Part shown: positions 1 through 5,762 of the stretch, one piece after another
How positions within the stretch are numbered: the stretch's first letter is position 1
Layout: each line of letters starts with the position of its first letter
Origin: WJLY01 sp964562405
Lineage (GTDB): Bacteria; Joyebacterota; Joyebacteria; Joyebacterales; Joyebacteraceae
Reading direction: 5' to 3'
Length of the DNA stretch: 22,460 bases
Assembly: GCA_964562405.1 (NCBI GenBank)
Contig: CAZLTC010000040.1
Coordinates: 1 to 22,460 of the forward strand
The notes under the pieces: generated by a model
Database searches by the model: none
Told to the model about the DNA's origin: nothing
Seen by the model: the letters and a program-made list of their open reading frames with translations, nothing else
Program-made: the position numbers and the translations under genes

Positions 1-364
1 TCAGGACGTCGCGCGGGTCGTACTTCGAGAGTGCCTTCGACCGGATCACGAACCGCGACGGCGCGGCTCCACCAACCCCGGCCACGGGCATCAGATCCTT
101 CTCGTGCTTGCGGACGAAGTCGGTTGCGAAGTCCGACGGGGCGGCACCCAGGTCGACCACCTTGCTCGTGGCGACGATGTAGTCGTCGATGGCCAGCCTG
201 GTGATGAACGGGAGCGCAAGCTCGAATCCCGCCACGAAGACGAGCATGAAGACCGCCACCGACACGTAGCGCCGGTAGGGGCGAACGTACTTCAACAGGC
301 GCCGCACGAGCCGGGAGTCGTACGGCTTGCCGAGCAGTTCCTCGTCGTGATAGTCCGTGGCCAT
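1..364 (-). CDS. ABC exporter subunit, N-terminal part (cut by window edge)
   Basis: Reading the minus strand from an ATG at 364 gives 121 codons without a stop, running off the window. The protein starts MATDYHDEELLGKPYDSRL. A basic stretch (KYVRPYRRY) leads into a hydrophobic segment ending in ALPFITRLAIDDYI, which is the typical first transmembrane helix of a type IV (ABC-B-like) exporter. A long periplasmic-loop-like insert follows. The gene starts 56 bases after the stop of the upstream exporter subunit and is preceded by AAGGA close to the ATG, so the two are almost certainly co-transcribed. I infer the second half of a heterodimeric exporter (TM287/288, BmrCD-like). The nucleotide-binding domain lies outside the window, so this rests on the membrane part and context. 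Confidence 0.85.
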   Translation of the reverse strand, partial: MATDYHDEELLGKPYDSRLVRRLLKYVRPYRRYVSVAVFMLVFVAGFELALPFITRLAIDDYIVATSKVVDLGAAPSDFATDFVRKHEKDLMPVAGVGGAAPSRFVIRSKALSKYDPRDVL

Positions 365-420
365 TGTTCCTTCCCCGCGGCCGGCCGCACCTCGTCGGGC
401 GCCGGCTCGCCGCCTCCCGA

Positions 421-2229
421 TCAGGCCGGCTGGTCCCGACCCTCCGAACTGTCCATCTCCTCTTCGAGAAGCTGTCGTTCGTGGATACTCTGGTAGAGCC
501 CTCCGAGCGCCAGCAGCTCCTCGTGCGTCCCCCGTTCCACGATGAGGCCGTCGTCCAGGACGATGATCTCGTCGGCGCTCTTGATCGATGATATCCGGTG
601 CGACACTATGATGCTGGTCCTGTCGTGAAGCGCGCCTCCGAGTTCCTTCTGTATGCGTTCCTCGGTGGCCGTGTCGACGGAGGACAGGGCGTCGTCCAGC
701 AGCACGATGGCCGGGTCGATGAGAAGGGCGCGCGCAATCGCGATGCGCTGCTTCTGCCCGCCCGACAGAGTGACGCCGCGCTCTCCGACAAGCGTGTCCA
801 TGCCGTCGGGGAACGACTCGATCTCCTCCAGCATCCCGGCAACCCTCGCGGCCTCCTCCACGCGCTCCTCCGAGGCGTCCGGGACGCCGAAGCGTATGTT
901 CTCCCGGATGGTATCGGAGAAGAGGAACGTGTCCTGAGGAACGTACCCGATGGCGCGCCGAAGCGACGACAGCGTGACGCTGCAGACGTCCGTTCCGTCG
1001 ACGAGGACCTCCCCCTCCGTCGGCTCGTGGATGCGCAGCAGCAGATTGACGAGGGTGCTCTTGCCTGACCCCGTGCGCCCAAGAACACCGAGGGTCGCTC
1101 CGGACGGTACGCGCACGTTGATGTCACACAGCGCCGGATCCAGCCCGTCCTCGTAGCGGAACGTCACGCCCCTGAGCTCCACGTCTCCCTTCACATTGGG
1201 GAGTTCGACGGCGCCCGTCCTGTCGGCGATCTCGGGTTCGGTTTCGAGGATCTTGTTGATGCGTCCCATCGACGCCGCGCCACGTTGCATGATGTTCACC
1301 ACCCAACCCATCGCCATCATCGGCCAAGTCAATATACCGAGATAACTCGTGAAGGCGACGAGATCACCTGTCGTTATTGTGCCGACGATGACCTGGCGCC
1401 CCCCCAGAAAGATGATGATGACGACGCTCATACTTGAGAGCAGGGTGATGAACGGGAAGAACGTTCCCCACACGCGGACGAGCTGGACGTTCCTCTGAAC
1501 GTAGTCCCTGCCTACCTCGGCGAGCCGCTCCAGCTCATGCTCTTCCTGCGCATAGGCCTTCACCACCCTCACGCCGGAGATGCTCTCCCGAACCCGTTCG
1601 GTGAGATCGGAGAATGTCGCCTGCACACGCTCGAAGCGCTGGTGCAGGAGCTTGCCGGCGCGGAGCGTGAACAGCGCGATGATCGGCATGGGTATGAGGG
1701 CCATCAGCGTCAGTCGCACGTTCAGTGCTAGCATGAACCCGATGGTCGCCAGCCCAAGAACCACAGCGTCGGTGGCCGCCACGATCCCTATGCCACCGGC
1801 CATCCTCACCGCGTTCAGGTCGTTCGTGGCGTGCGCCATGAGGTCGCCGGTCTTGGTCACGGCGTAGTAGCTCGCAGACAGCTTCTGGAGATGGCCGAAG
1901 AGCCTGTTGCGGATGTCCTCTTCGATGTGGCGCGAGGTTCCAATGATCAGGAAGCGCCAGAAGAACCGCAGCGCGGCAATGGCGAGTGCAAGGCCGGCGA
2001 TGATCAGGCCATAGCGCGCCAGCTCGCCGCCCCCCACCCCACCGTACGTAAGATCGTCGACCGCGCTCTTGATGATGCGCGGAATGACGAGCTGCGCGCC
2101 GTCGACGACCAGCAGGCACAGCAGTCCGACGGCCACCGCGAGCTTGTACTGCGCGAAGTGACGAACCAGCGTCTTCAGGTTGCGAAGGCCGCCCAGAGCC
2201 TCCGCCGTCTCTGTTTCGTGCCTCGCCAT
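421..2229 (-). CDS. ABC transporter, fused membrane and ATP-binding domains (exporter half)
   Basis: This 602-residue half-transporter has six predicted membrane helices (about residues 25-310) followed by a nucleotide-binding domain. Visible motifs are Walker A GRTGSGKS (384-391), Q-loop Q432, signature LSGGQ (488-492), Walker B IVLLDD (508-513), D-loop SSVD and switch histidine H544. The residue after the Walker B aspartate is D513 instead of the usual catalytic glutamate. This is a hallmark of the degenerate site in heterodimeric exporters, and it fits the partner subunit 56 bases downstream. The start is ATG with AAAGG seven bases upstream. A canonical promoter lies about 100 bases upstream. 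Substrate is not predictable; such pairs export drugs, lipids or peptides through the inner membrane. Confidence 0.95.
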   Translation of the reverse strand: MARHETETAEALGGLRNLKTLVRHFAQYKLAVAVGLLCLLVVDGAQLVIPRIIKSAVDDLTYGGVGGGELARYGLIIAGLALAIAALRFFWRFLIIGTSRHIEEDIRNRLFGHLQKLSASYYAVTKTGDLMAHATNDLNAVRMAGGIGIVAATDAVVLGLATIGFMLALNVRLTLMALIPMPIIALFTLRAGKLLHQRFERVQATFSDLTERVRESISGVRVVKAYAQEEHELERLAEVGRDYVQRNVQLVRVWGTFFPFITLLSSMSVVIIIFLGGRQVIVGTITTGDLVAFTSYLGILTWPMMAMGWVVNIMQRGAASMGRINKILETEPEIADRTGAVELPNVKGDVELRGVTFRYEDGLDPALCDINVRVPSGATLGVLGRTGSGKSTLVNLLLRIHEPTEGEVLVDGTDVCSVTLSSLRRAIGYVPQDTFLFSDTIRENIRFGVPDASEERVEEAARVAGMLEEIESFPDGMDTLVGERGVTLSGGQKQRIAIARALLIDPAIVLLDDALSSVDTATEERIQKELGGALHDRTSIIVSHRISSIKSADEIIVLDDGLIVERGTHEELLALGGLYQSIHERQLLEEEMDSSEGRDQPA

Positions 2230-2252
2230 GGCGGGACCTTTGAAGCCTACAG

Positions 2253-2279
2253 AAAAGCGCCCGCGCCGCGGTAGGGCGC
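2253..2279 (-). terminator. Terminator-like hairpin in the exporter leader
   Basis: On the minus strand GCGCCC (2274-2279) pairs with GGGCGC (2257-2262), followed directly by TTTTCT. It lies between the exporter promoter and its start codon, 23 bases before the ATG. It could terminate transcripts from upstream or act as an attenuator. The U-tract is short and the DNA is GC-rich, so chance is possible. Confidence 0.4.
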
Positions 2280-2325
2280 GGACGGCAGGTGGGACGCTTC
2301 GCGTCGGCCTGTCGGATTCCCGCAG

Positions 2326-2354
2326 ATTCTAGCGGGGCGCGTGCGGGTCGTCAA
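2326..2354 (-). promoter_or_regulatory. Sigma70-type promoter for the ABC exporter operon
   Basis: TTGACG (2349-2354), a 17-base spacer and TAGAAT (2326-2331) on the minus strand. Predicted transcription start is near 2319, giving a leader of about 90 bases before the ATG at 2229. Confidence 0.8.
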
Positions 2355-2366
2355 GAATCCCCGCAC
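2341..2366. repeat. Inverted repeat enclosing the -35 box (candidate operator)
   Basis: GTGCGGG (2341-2347) and CCCGCAC (2360-2366) form a perfect 7-base inverted repeat with a 12-base gap. The gap holds the -35 hexamer of the exporter promoter at 2349-2354. This placement suits a repressor site; no adjacent regulator gene is visible. Confidence 0.4.
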
Positions 2367-2397
2367 GGAGGCCCGCCGGTGGCGGAGGGACGGGCCC

Positions 2398-2566
2398 GAC
2401 AGCAGAGAGGGGGAGAACGCGGATCCGACTGCGGACCCTCAGGTCTCCCCCTTCTCTGTCGCTCCGGAGCTGCCTGAGGGACAGCTCCTGCCTCCTAAGA
2501 GGCCCTCTCGAGGAACCGCCAGCCGCAGTACCAACTCCACCCTGTTTGTGAGGCAGGGTTACAATG
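2398..2566 (-). ncRNA. Candidate structured RNA upstream of the ABC exporter (unknown class)
   Basis: Read on the minus strand this non-coding stretch has successive stems. ACCCTG/CAGGGT pairs 2554-2559 with 2539-2544. GCCTC/GAGGC pairs 2499-2503 with 2490-2494 around a TTAG loop. GGAGCTG/CAGCTCC pairs 2482-2488 with 2466-2472. A long stem pairs 2444-2460 with 2398-2416 and includes GGGGGAGA/TCTCCCCC. The loop of the third stem (CCCTCAGG, 2473-2480) is an exact 8-base complement of CCTGAGGG (2436-2443), which opens the loop of the last stem. This allows a kissing interaction or an alternative fold. A TTGACA lies upstream at 2597-2602. I recognise no known class: it lacks the conserved SRP, RNase P and tmRNA core motifs and a 6S-like fold. 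It may be an independent small RNA or a long exporter leader. Confidence 0.4.
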
Positions 2567-2572
2567 TGCTGA

Positions 2573-2602
2573 CGGATACAACAAACCGTGGTCATCTGTC
2601 AA
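2573..2602 (-). promoter_or_regulatory. Possible promoter for the structured RNA
   Basis: A perfect TTGACA (2597-2602, minus) lies 18 bases after the stop codon of the preceding gene. The best -10 is weak: TATCCG at 2573-2578 with an 18-base spacer. A start near 2566 would place the stem-loop region at the 5' end of the transcript. Confidence 0.4.
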
Positions 2603-2620
2603 TAGGAAAATGGCTCCGCG

Positions 2621-3328
2621 TCAGAATCCCGACTCGGAACCCTCCCCGCCGACCGGCACGAGCCTCACCTGGTAGTCCTCGTAGAAGATGTGCCTCGTCC
2701 CTCGTCTCGTCACCAGCAACTTGACCTCGGCCTCGCCGGTGTGACGCCTCACCAGCCAGATACCGTCCGGTCCCGGCTCGAACGCCTTGTCCAGCAACAC
2801 CTCGACCGCCGGGAAGGGAGGGTCGGCCACCTTCCCGATGATGCGCACGGGACCCGGAGCCTCGATGGACACCCACAGCGTGCCGTCGAAGTGGTCGGCA
2901 TCCCGCTCGATCGCCGTCAGGAGCAGCTTGCAGCAGGCGTGGCCCTCCTGTTCCTCGAGGCCAGAGTAGACAACGCGATACTCCAGAGTGTCTATTGTGG
3001 GCCCGACGAGGCTCAGAAGCGTGTACTTCCCCATCAGGTGCGATATCTCGGAGAACACGACGTCCCGGGTCATACCCTCGGATCTCAAGTACCTGAGCAG
3101 CGACTCGGCTCGCTTCATGGAGCCATCTTCCTGGGGCTCGTACATCAGCTGCTTCACGGTGAGACTGTCGATGCTCGAGATCGCGTGCTCTATGCCTTCG
3201 TTATAGCTCTCCAGGAGGTGGCCCAGATCGACGCCAGCGTCTTCCGCGCGCGCGGTTCCGCAGCAAACGAGAACAACGCCTGCCGCCACGGTCATGCTGA
3301 ACAGCTGAAGACGTATCATCCTGAACAA
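2621..3328 (-). CDS. Exported protein of unknown function
   Basis: The protein has 235 residues. A TTG start at 3328 is favoured because GAGGAGG sits eight bases upstream; the alternative ATG at 3319 would be too far from it. Residues 1-28 form a signal peptide with a hydrophobic core (SMTVAAGVVLVCC) and a TARA|ED-type cleavage site. The mature part opens with an alpha-helical stretch, then becomes beta-rich, with FDGTLWVSIEAPGPVRIIG and GIWLVRRHTGEAEVKLL. The pattern 'predicted value of a surface, then a rating of an exported chain' resembles LolA-like outer-membrane lipoprotein-sorting folds, but no diagnostic motif is present, so that is only a suggestion. Two adjacent cysteines (GHACCKL) lie mid-protein. 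It has its own strong promoter (3358-3386) and is divergent from the FG-GAP gene. Confidence 0.8.
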   Translation of the reverse strand: MFRMIRLQLFSMTVAAGVVLVCCGTARAEDAGVDLGHLLESYNEGIEHAISSIDSLTVKQLMYEPQEDGSMKRAESLLRYLRSEGMTRDVVFSEISHLMGKYTLLSLVGPTIDTLEYRVVYSGLEEQEGHACCKLLLTAIERDADHFDGTLWVSIEAPGPVRIIGKVADPPFPAVEVLLDKAFEPGPDGIWLVRRHTGEAEVKLLVTRRGTRHIFYEDYQVRLVPVGGEGSESGF

Positions 3329-3357
3329 GTCACCGGCCTCCTCGTCGAACCTCGAGG

Positions 3358-3386
3358 ACTCTAGCCGTGCCGCGACCGGGTGTCAA
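3358..3386 (-). promoter_or_regulatory. Sigma70-type promoter for the exported protein
   Basis: TTGACA (3381-3386), 17 bases, TAGAGT (3358-3363) on the minus strand. The predicted start near 3351 leaves a short leader of about 22 bases carrying GAGGAGG before the TTG codon. Confidence 0.8.
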
Positions 3387-3416
3387 CAGGCGACCCAACA
3401 TCCACTGCTTCCCGCC

Positions 3417-3446
3417 TTGACGCAGGGCCTCACCCGGCACCATACT
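3417..3446 (+). promoter_or_regulatory. Probable promoter for the FG-GAP gene
   Basis: TTGACG (3417-3422), 18 bases, CATACT (3441-3446). It is back to back with the minus-strand promoter, with 30 bases between the two -35 boxes. Predicted leader length is about 118 bases. Confidence 0.6.
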
Positions 3447-3570
3447 CGGTCGCGCTACTCGCGCTTGGCCCCAACGGACGACAGCGCACTTGGTGGGGTT
3501 CGTCCTGCTCTCGCGCCGTCCCTGCAACGGCATGGGCCGTGGAGCGGCATCCGGCACAAGGAGGAGCAAG

Positions 3571-5106
3571 GTGGCAACGTGGCACTCGACAGTGGCCGTG
3601 ACCTGTGCTGCTCTGGCCCTTGCCGCCTGTCCACTCCACGCCGCGTATGTGATCGACCTCGCAGAGACAGACGTGCCGCGCATACTCGGATCGGCTCCGG
3701 GAGACCGTCTCGGATACGCTGTCGGCGTGGGCGACCTGGACGGCGACGGAGAGGATGAACTCGTGGTGTCGGCGCCCGGCGTGGACGTATCGGAGATCGG
3801 CCCGGACGCGGGGGCGGTCTACATCTTCGACTCCGAGAACATCGCACGGACCGACAGGCCCTGCTCGCCGGCGGACGCGGTTCTCACCATCACCGGAAGC
3901 CAGCCGCTCGAGAGATTCGGCAAGACGATCTGCGTGGCAGACGTGAACGACGACGGGACCGCGGACCTGCTCGTGGGCTCGCCGGACTGGGGACCCGGTG
4001 AACGTATGTTCTCCGGGCGCGTGTACGTATTCCTTGGACCGCTCGCCGGCGGCGGAACCACCCGCTGCCAGTCGCTGGCCGACGCGATCATCGACGGCGC
4101 GCGTGCGGGAGACAAGCTCGGCTCGTCGATGGCCGTGGCCGATGTCCTGGCGGCTGACGGGCCCGAACTCCTCGTGTCGGCGTATCGCGCCACCGATGCG
4201 ACGCATGTCAGGGCAGGTTCGGTCTACGTCGTTCGCTCGGACGCACTCATAGGCGGGCCCGTGGAGCAGGGTGTTCAGGCCGCCGCCTCGTCCGAGCTCC
4301 GCGGAGAATCGGAGGGCGACGCGCTGCGCGGGATTGCGGTGGCCAACCACGACTCGTCATCAACCGTCGTCGTGGCAATCGGAGCCTACCAGGCGGACGG
4401 GCCGTCCAACTCGATCGACGCCGGCAAGGTATACCTCGTCAGAGGCGACGCGATACAGGCCTTCCCTCTACATGCGTCCATCGAGATAGACGCCGCTGTG
4501 ATTCTGGGGCCGCATCCGAGGTCCTTCCTCGGAAGATCGATTGCCTCGGGCGACATGGACGGCGACGGGCTTCCGGACATCGCGGTCTCCGCGTACGCCA
4601 GCCGGGCACACAGAGAGAAGGCCGACGCGTCCGGCGAGGTGTTCCTTGTGTTCGGGTCCGACGCGAGGCCTCCGGATCTGCTCGACCTCTCCACGGCTGA
4701 CGTTCCCCGGTTCGCAAGCGACTCACGGTGGGACCTGTTCGGACTGCCCATAATGTTCGCGGACATGAACGATGACGGGCGGGACGATCTGATAGTGTCT
4801 GCCCAGTTCTCTGATGTTGACGACGCGAGGCAGAGATGCGGAAGCGTCTACCTGTTCCGGGGCGGGCCACGGTCGGTGATCGAGGTCAAGACCGGCAAGG
4901 CCGACCGGGCCGACGTGATAGTAGAAGGTGCGAGCGCCTTCGACGCGATAGGGTCATCGCTGGCCGTCGGCCGCCTGACCGGCGAGCAACCGGACCTGGT
5001 GGTGGGAGCGCCGGACGCCGGTGAGAATGAACTCGGCGGTTCACGGGACGTTCCCTCCGCGGGCATGGCGCTGATCATCCCCGCGGAGGTGCTTCGGGCG
5101 AACTGA
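3571..5106 (+). CDS. Secreted FG-GAP repeat beta-propeller protein
   Basis: The 511-residue protein carries seven FG-GAP/integrin-alpha-like repeats, enough for one seven-bladed propeller. Repeats 1, 2, 5 and 6 keep calcium-loop sequences: DLDGDGEDEL, DVNDDGTADL, DMDGDGLPDI and DMNDDGRDDL. Repeats 3, 4 and 7 have decayed loops. GTG at 3571 is chosen because AAGGAGG stands six bases upstream. The frame is open from further upstream (GTG 3490, ATG 3532), and the chosen start leaves a signal peptide with little positive charge (VATWHSTVAV), so ATG 3532 with its RRSK stretch is the alternative. The N-terminus contains LAAC, a possible lipobox, or a simple LHA|A cleavage site. Such proteins are extracellular and usually bind ligands or calcium; no enzyme domain is seen. 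It converges on the gene at 5122-5607 with only 15 bases between stops. Confidence 0.9.
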   Translation: MATWHSTVAVTCAALALAACPLHAAYVIDLAETDVPRILGSAPGDRLGYAVGVGDLDGDGEDELVVSAPGVDVSEIGPDAGAVYIFDSENIARTDRPCSPADAVLTITGSQPLERFGKTICVADVNDDGTADLLVGSPDWGPGERMFSGRVYVFLGPLAGGGTTRCQSLADAIIDGARAGDKLGSSMAVADVLAADGPELLVSAYRATDATHVRAGSVYVVRSDALIGGPVEQGVQAAASSELRGESEGDALRGIAVANHDSSSTVVVAIGAYQADGPSNSIDAGKVYLVRGDAIQAFPLHASIEIDAAVILGPHPRSFLGRSIASGDMDGDGLPDIAVSAYASRAHREKADASGEVFLVFGSDARPPDLLDLSTADVPRFASDSRWDLFGLPIMFADMNDDGRDDLIVSAQFSDVDDARQRCGSVYLFRGGPRSVIEVKTGKADRADVIVEGASAFDAIGSSLAVGRLTGEQPDLVVGAPDAGENELGGSRDVPSAGMALIIPAEVLRAN

Positions 5107-5121
5107 CCGCGGGACCGCGTG

Positions 5122-5607
5122 CTAGCGGCGAGCCCGCGTCTTCTTGTCGGCGTTGAAGACCTTCCAGTACATGTCCTCGGACCTCGTCGCTTCGGCCTCG
5201 TCGAAGCCGACCCTGTTCATCACCCTCACGACGAAGGCGTCGGCGTCCCTTTCCTGGTTCCGCTTTCCCTTCTTGGCAAGATAGTAGTGCCCCCACTCGT
5301 GACATGCGAGATACCAGGCGGCGAGCACGCACGCCTCCGGGTCGCGCTCTGTCATATGGAAGAGGTTGTGAACGAACCCGAAGTCGTAGACAGGTACTAC
5401 GGCCTTGTACTCGTCGTCGGTCAGGGTCACCTGACCGCCCGTCGTGTCCCAGTGCCGGAGACGCAGCGACCGCGAGGAGTAACCCGTTCTGGCCTTCAGC
5501 GACTTGAACACGAGCGTGCCCACCTGGCTGTGCACCGTGGCCACGTAGCGGAAGCCGGAGCGCACCTTGCGCATCCACGCTATCTCGCTCTCGAGCTTCT
5601 CGCTCAT
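5122..5607 (-). CDS. Small cytoplasmic zinc-metallopeptidase-like protein (HEWGH motif)
   Basis: The product has 161 residues from ATG 5607, which is preceded by AAGGGGG with five-base spacing. No signal peptide or membrane segment is seen. The centre holds HEWGH (103-107), the HExxH zinc-binding motif, within WYLACHEWGHYYL. About 15 residues later ERDADAF (119-125) follows, in the position where gluzincins such as ImmA/IrrE and M48 peptidases place their third ligand glutamate and a conserved ADxFA-like helix. This suggests a minimal gluzincin. The N-terminal 80 residues (including GYSSRSLRLRHWD) match nothing I recognise, and the C-terminus is basic (KKTRARR). No helix-turn-helix domain, toxin or antitoxin is adjacent. 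It lies downstream of the MXAN_6640-like protease, separated by two terminator-like hairpins. Confidence 0.85.
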   Translation of the reverse strand: MSEKLESEIAWMRKVRSGFRYVATVHSQVGTLVFKSLKARTGYSSRSLRLRHWDTTGGQVTLTDDEYKAVVPVYDFGFVHNLFHMTERDPEACVLAAWYLACHEWGHYYLAKKGKRNQERDADAFVVRVMNRVGFDEAEATRSEDMYWKVFNADKKTRARR

Positions 5608-5650
5608 GACTACCCCCTTGCTTCCAATCCTATCCCCGCGGACTCGCACT

Positions 5651-5680
5651 CTAAACGATGCGGGCGGCCTTCCGTCCGCC
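5651..5680 (-). terminator. Second, weaker terminator-like hairpin
   Basis: On the minus strand GGCGG pairs with CCGCC around an 8-base loop, followed by CGCATCGTTTAG. Its 3' half closely repeats the end of the stronger terminator upstream (GCCGCCCGC, then TTCGTTTTGAG in one and ATCGTTTAGAG in the other). Confidence 0.45.
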
Positions 5681-5699
5681 TGGCTCGACGCTGAGCCTC

Positions 5700-5733
5700 A
5701 AAACGAAGCGGGCGGCCCCATGGGGCCGCCCTC
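5700..5733 (-). terminator. Rho-independent terminator of the MXAN_6640-like protease gene
   Basis: A perfect 22-base palindrome at 5711-5732 (GGGCGGCCCC and its complement) is followed on the minus strand by GCTTCGTTTTG. It lies about 30 bases after the stop codon at 5763. Confidence 0.8.
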
Positions 5734-5762
5734 CGTGCCTCATCTGAATACGCTCTCGCTGC

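Noticed and set aside
2398..2566. Structured RNA as 6S, SRP, RNase P, tmRNA or T-box RNA
   Set aside because: The conserved SRP loop, RNase P core and tmRNA ends are missing. The 5' and 3' ends do not pair into a 6S-like rod, and no aminoacyl-tRNA synthetase or amino-acid gene follows.
2341..2724. Plus-strand frame across the exporter leader region
   Set aside because: It crosses the promoters and stem-loops and runs into the antisense of the exported-protein gene. It has no ribosome-binding site or motif.
5711..5732. 22-base perfect palindrome as a protein-binding site
   Set aside because: It follows a stop codon and is followed by a T-rich tail in the direction of transcription, which a terminator explains fully.
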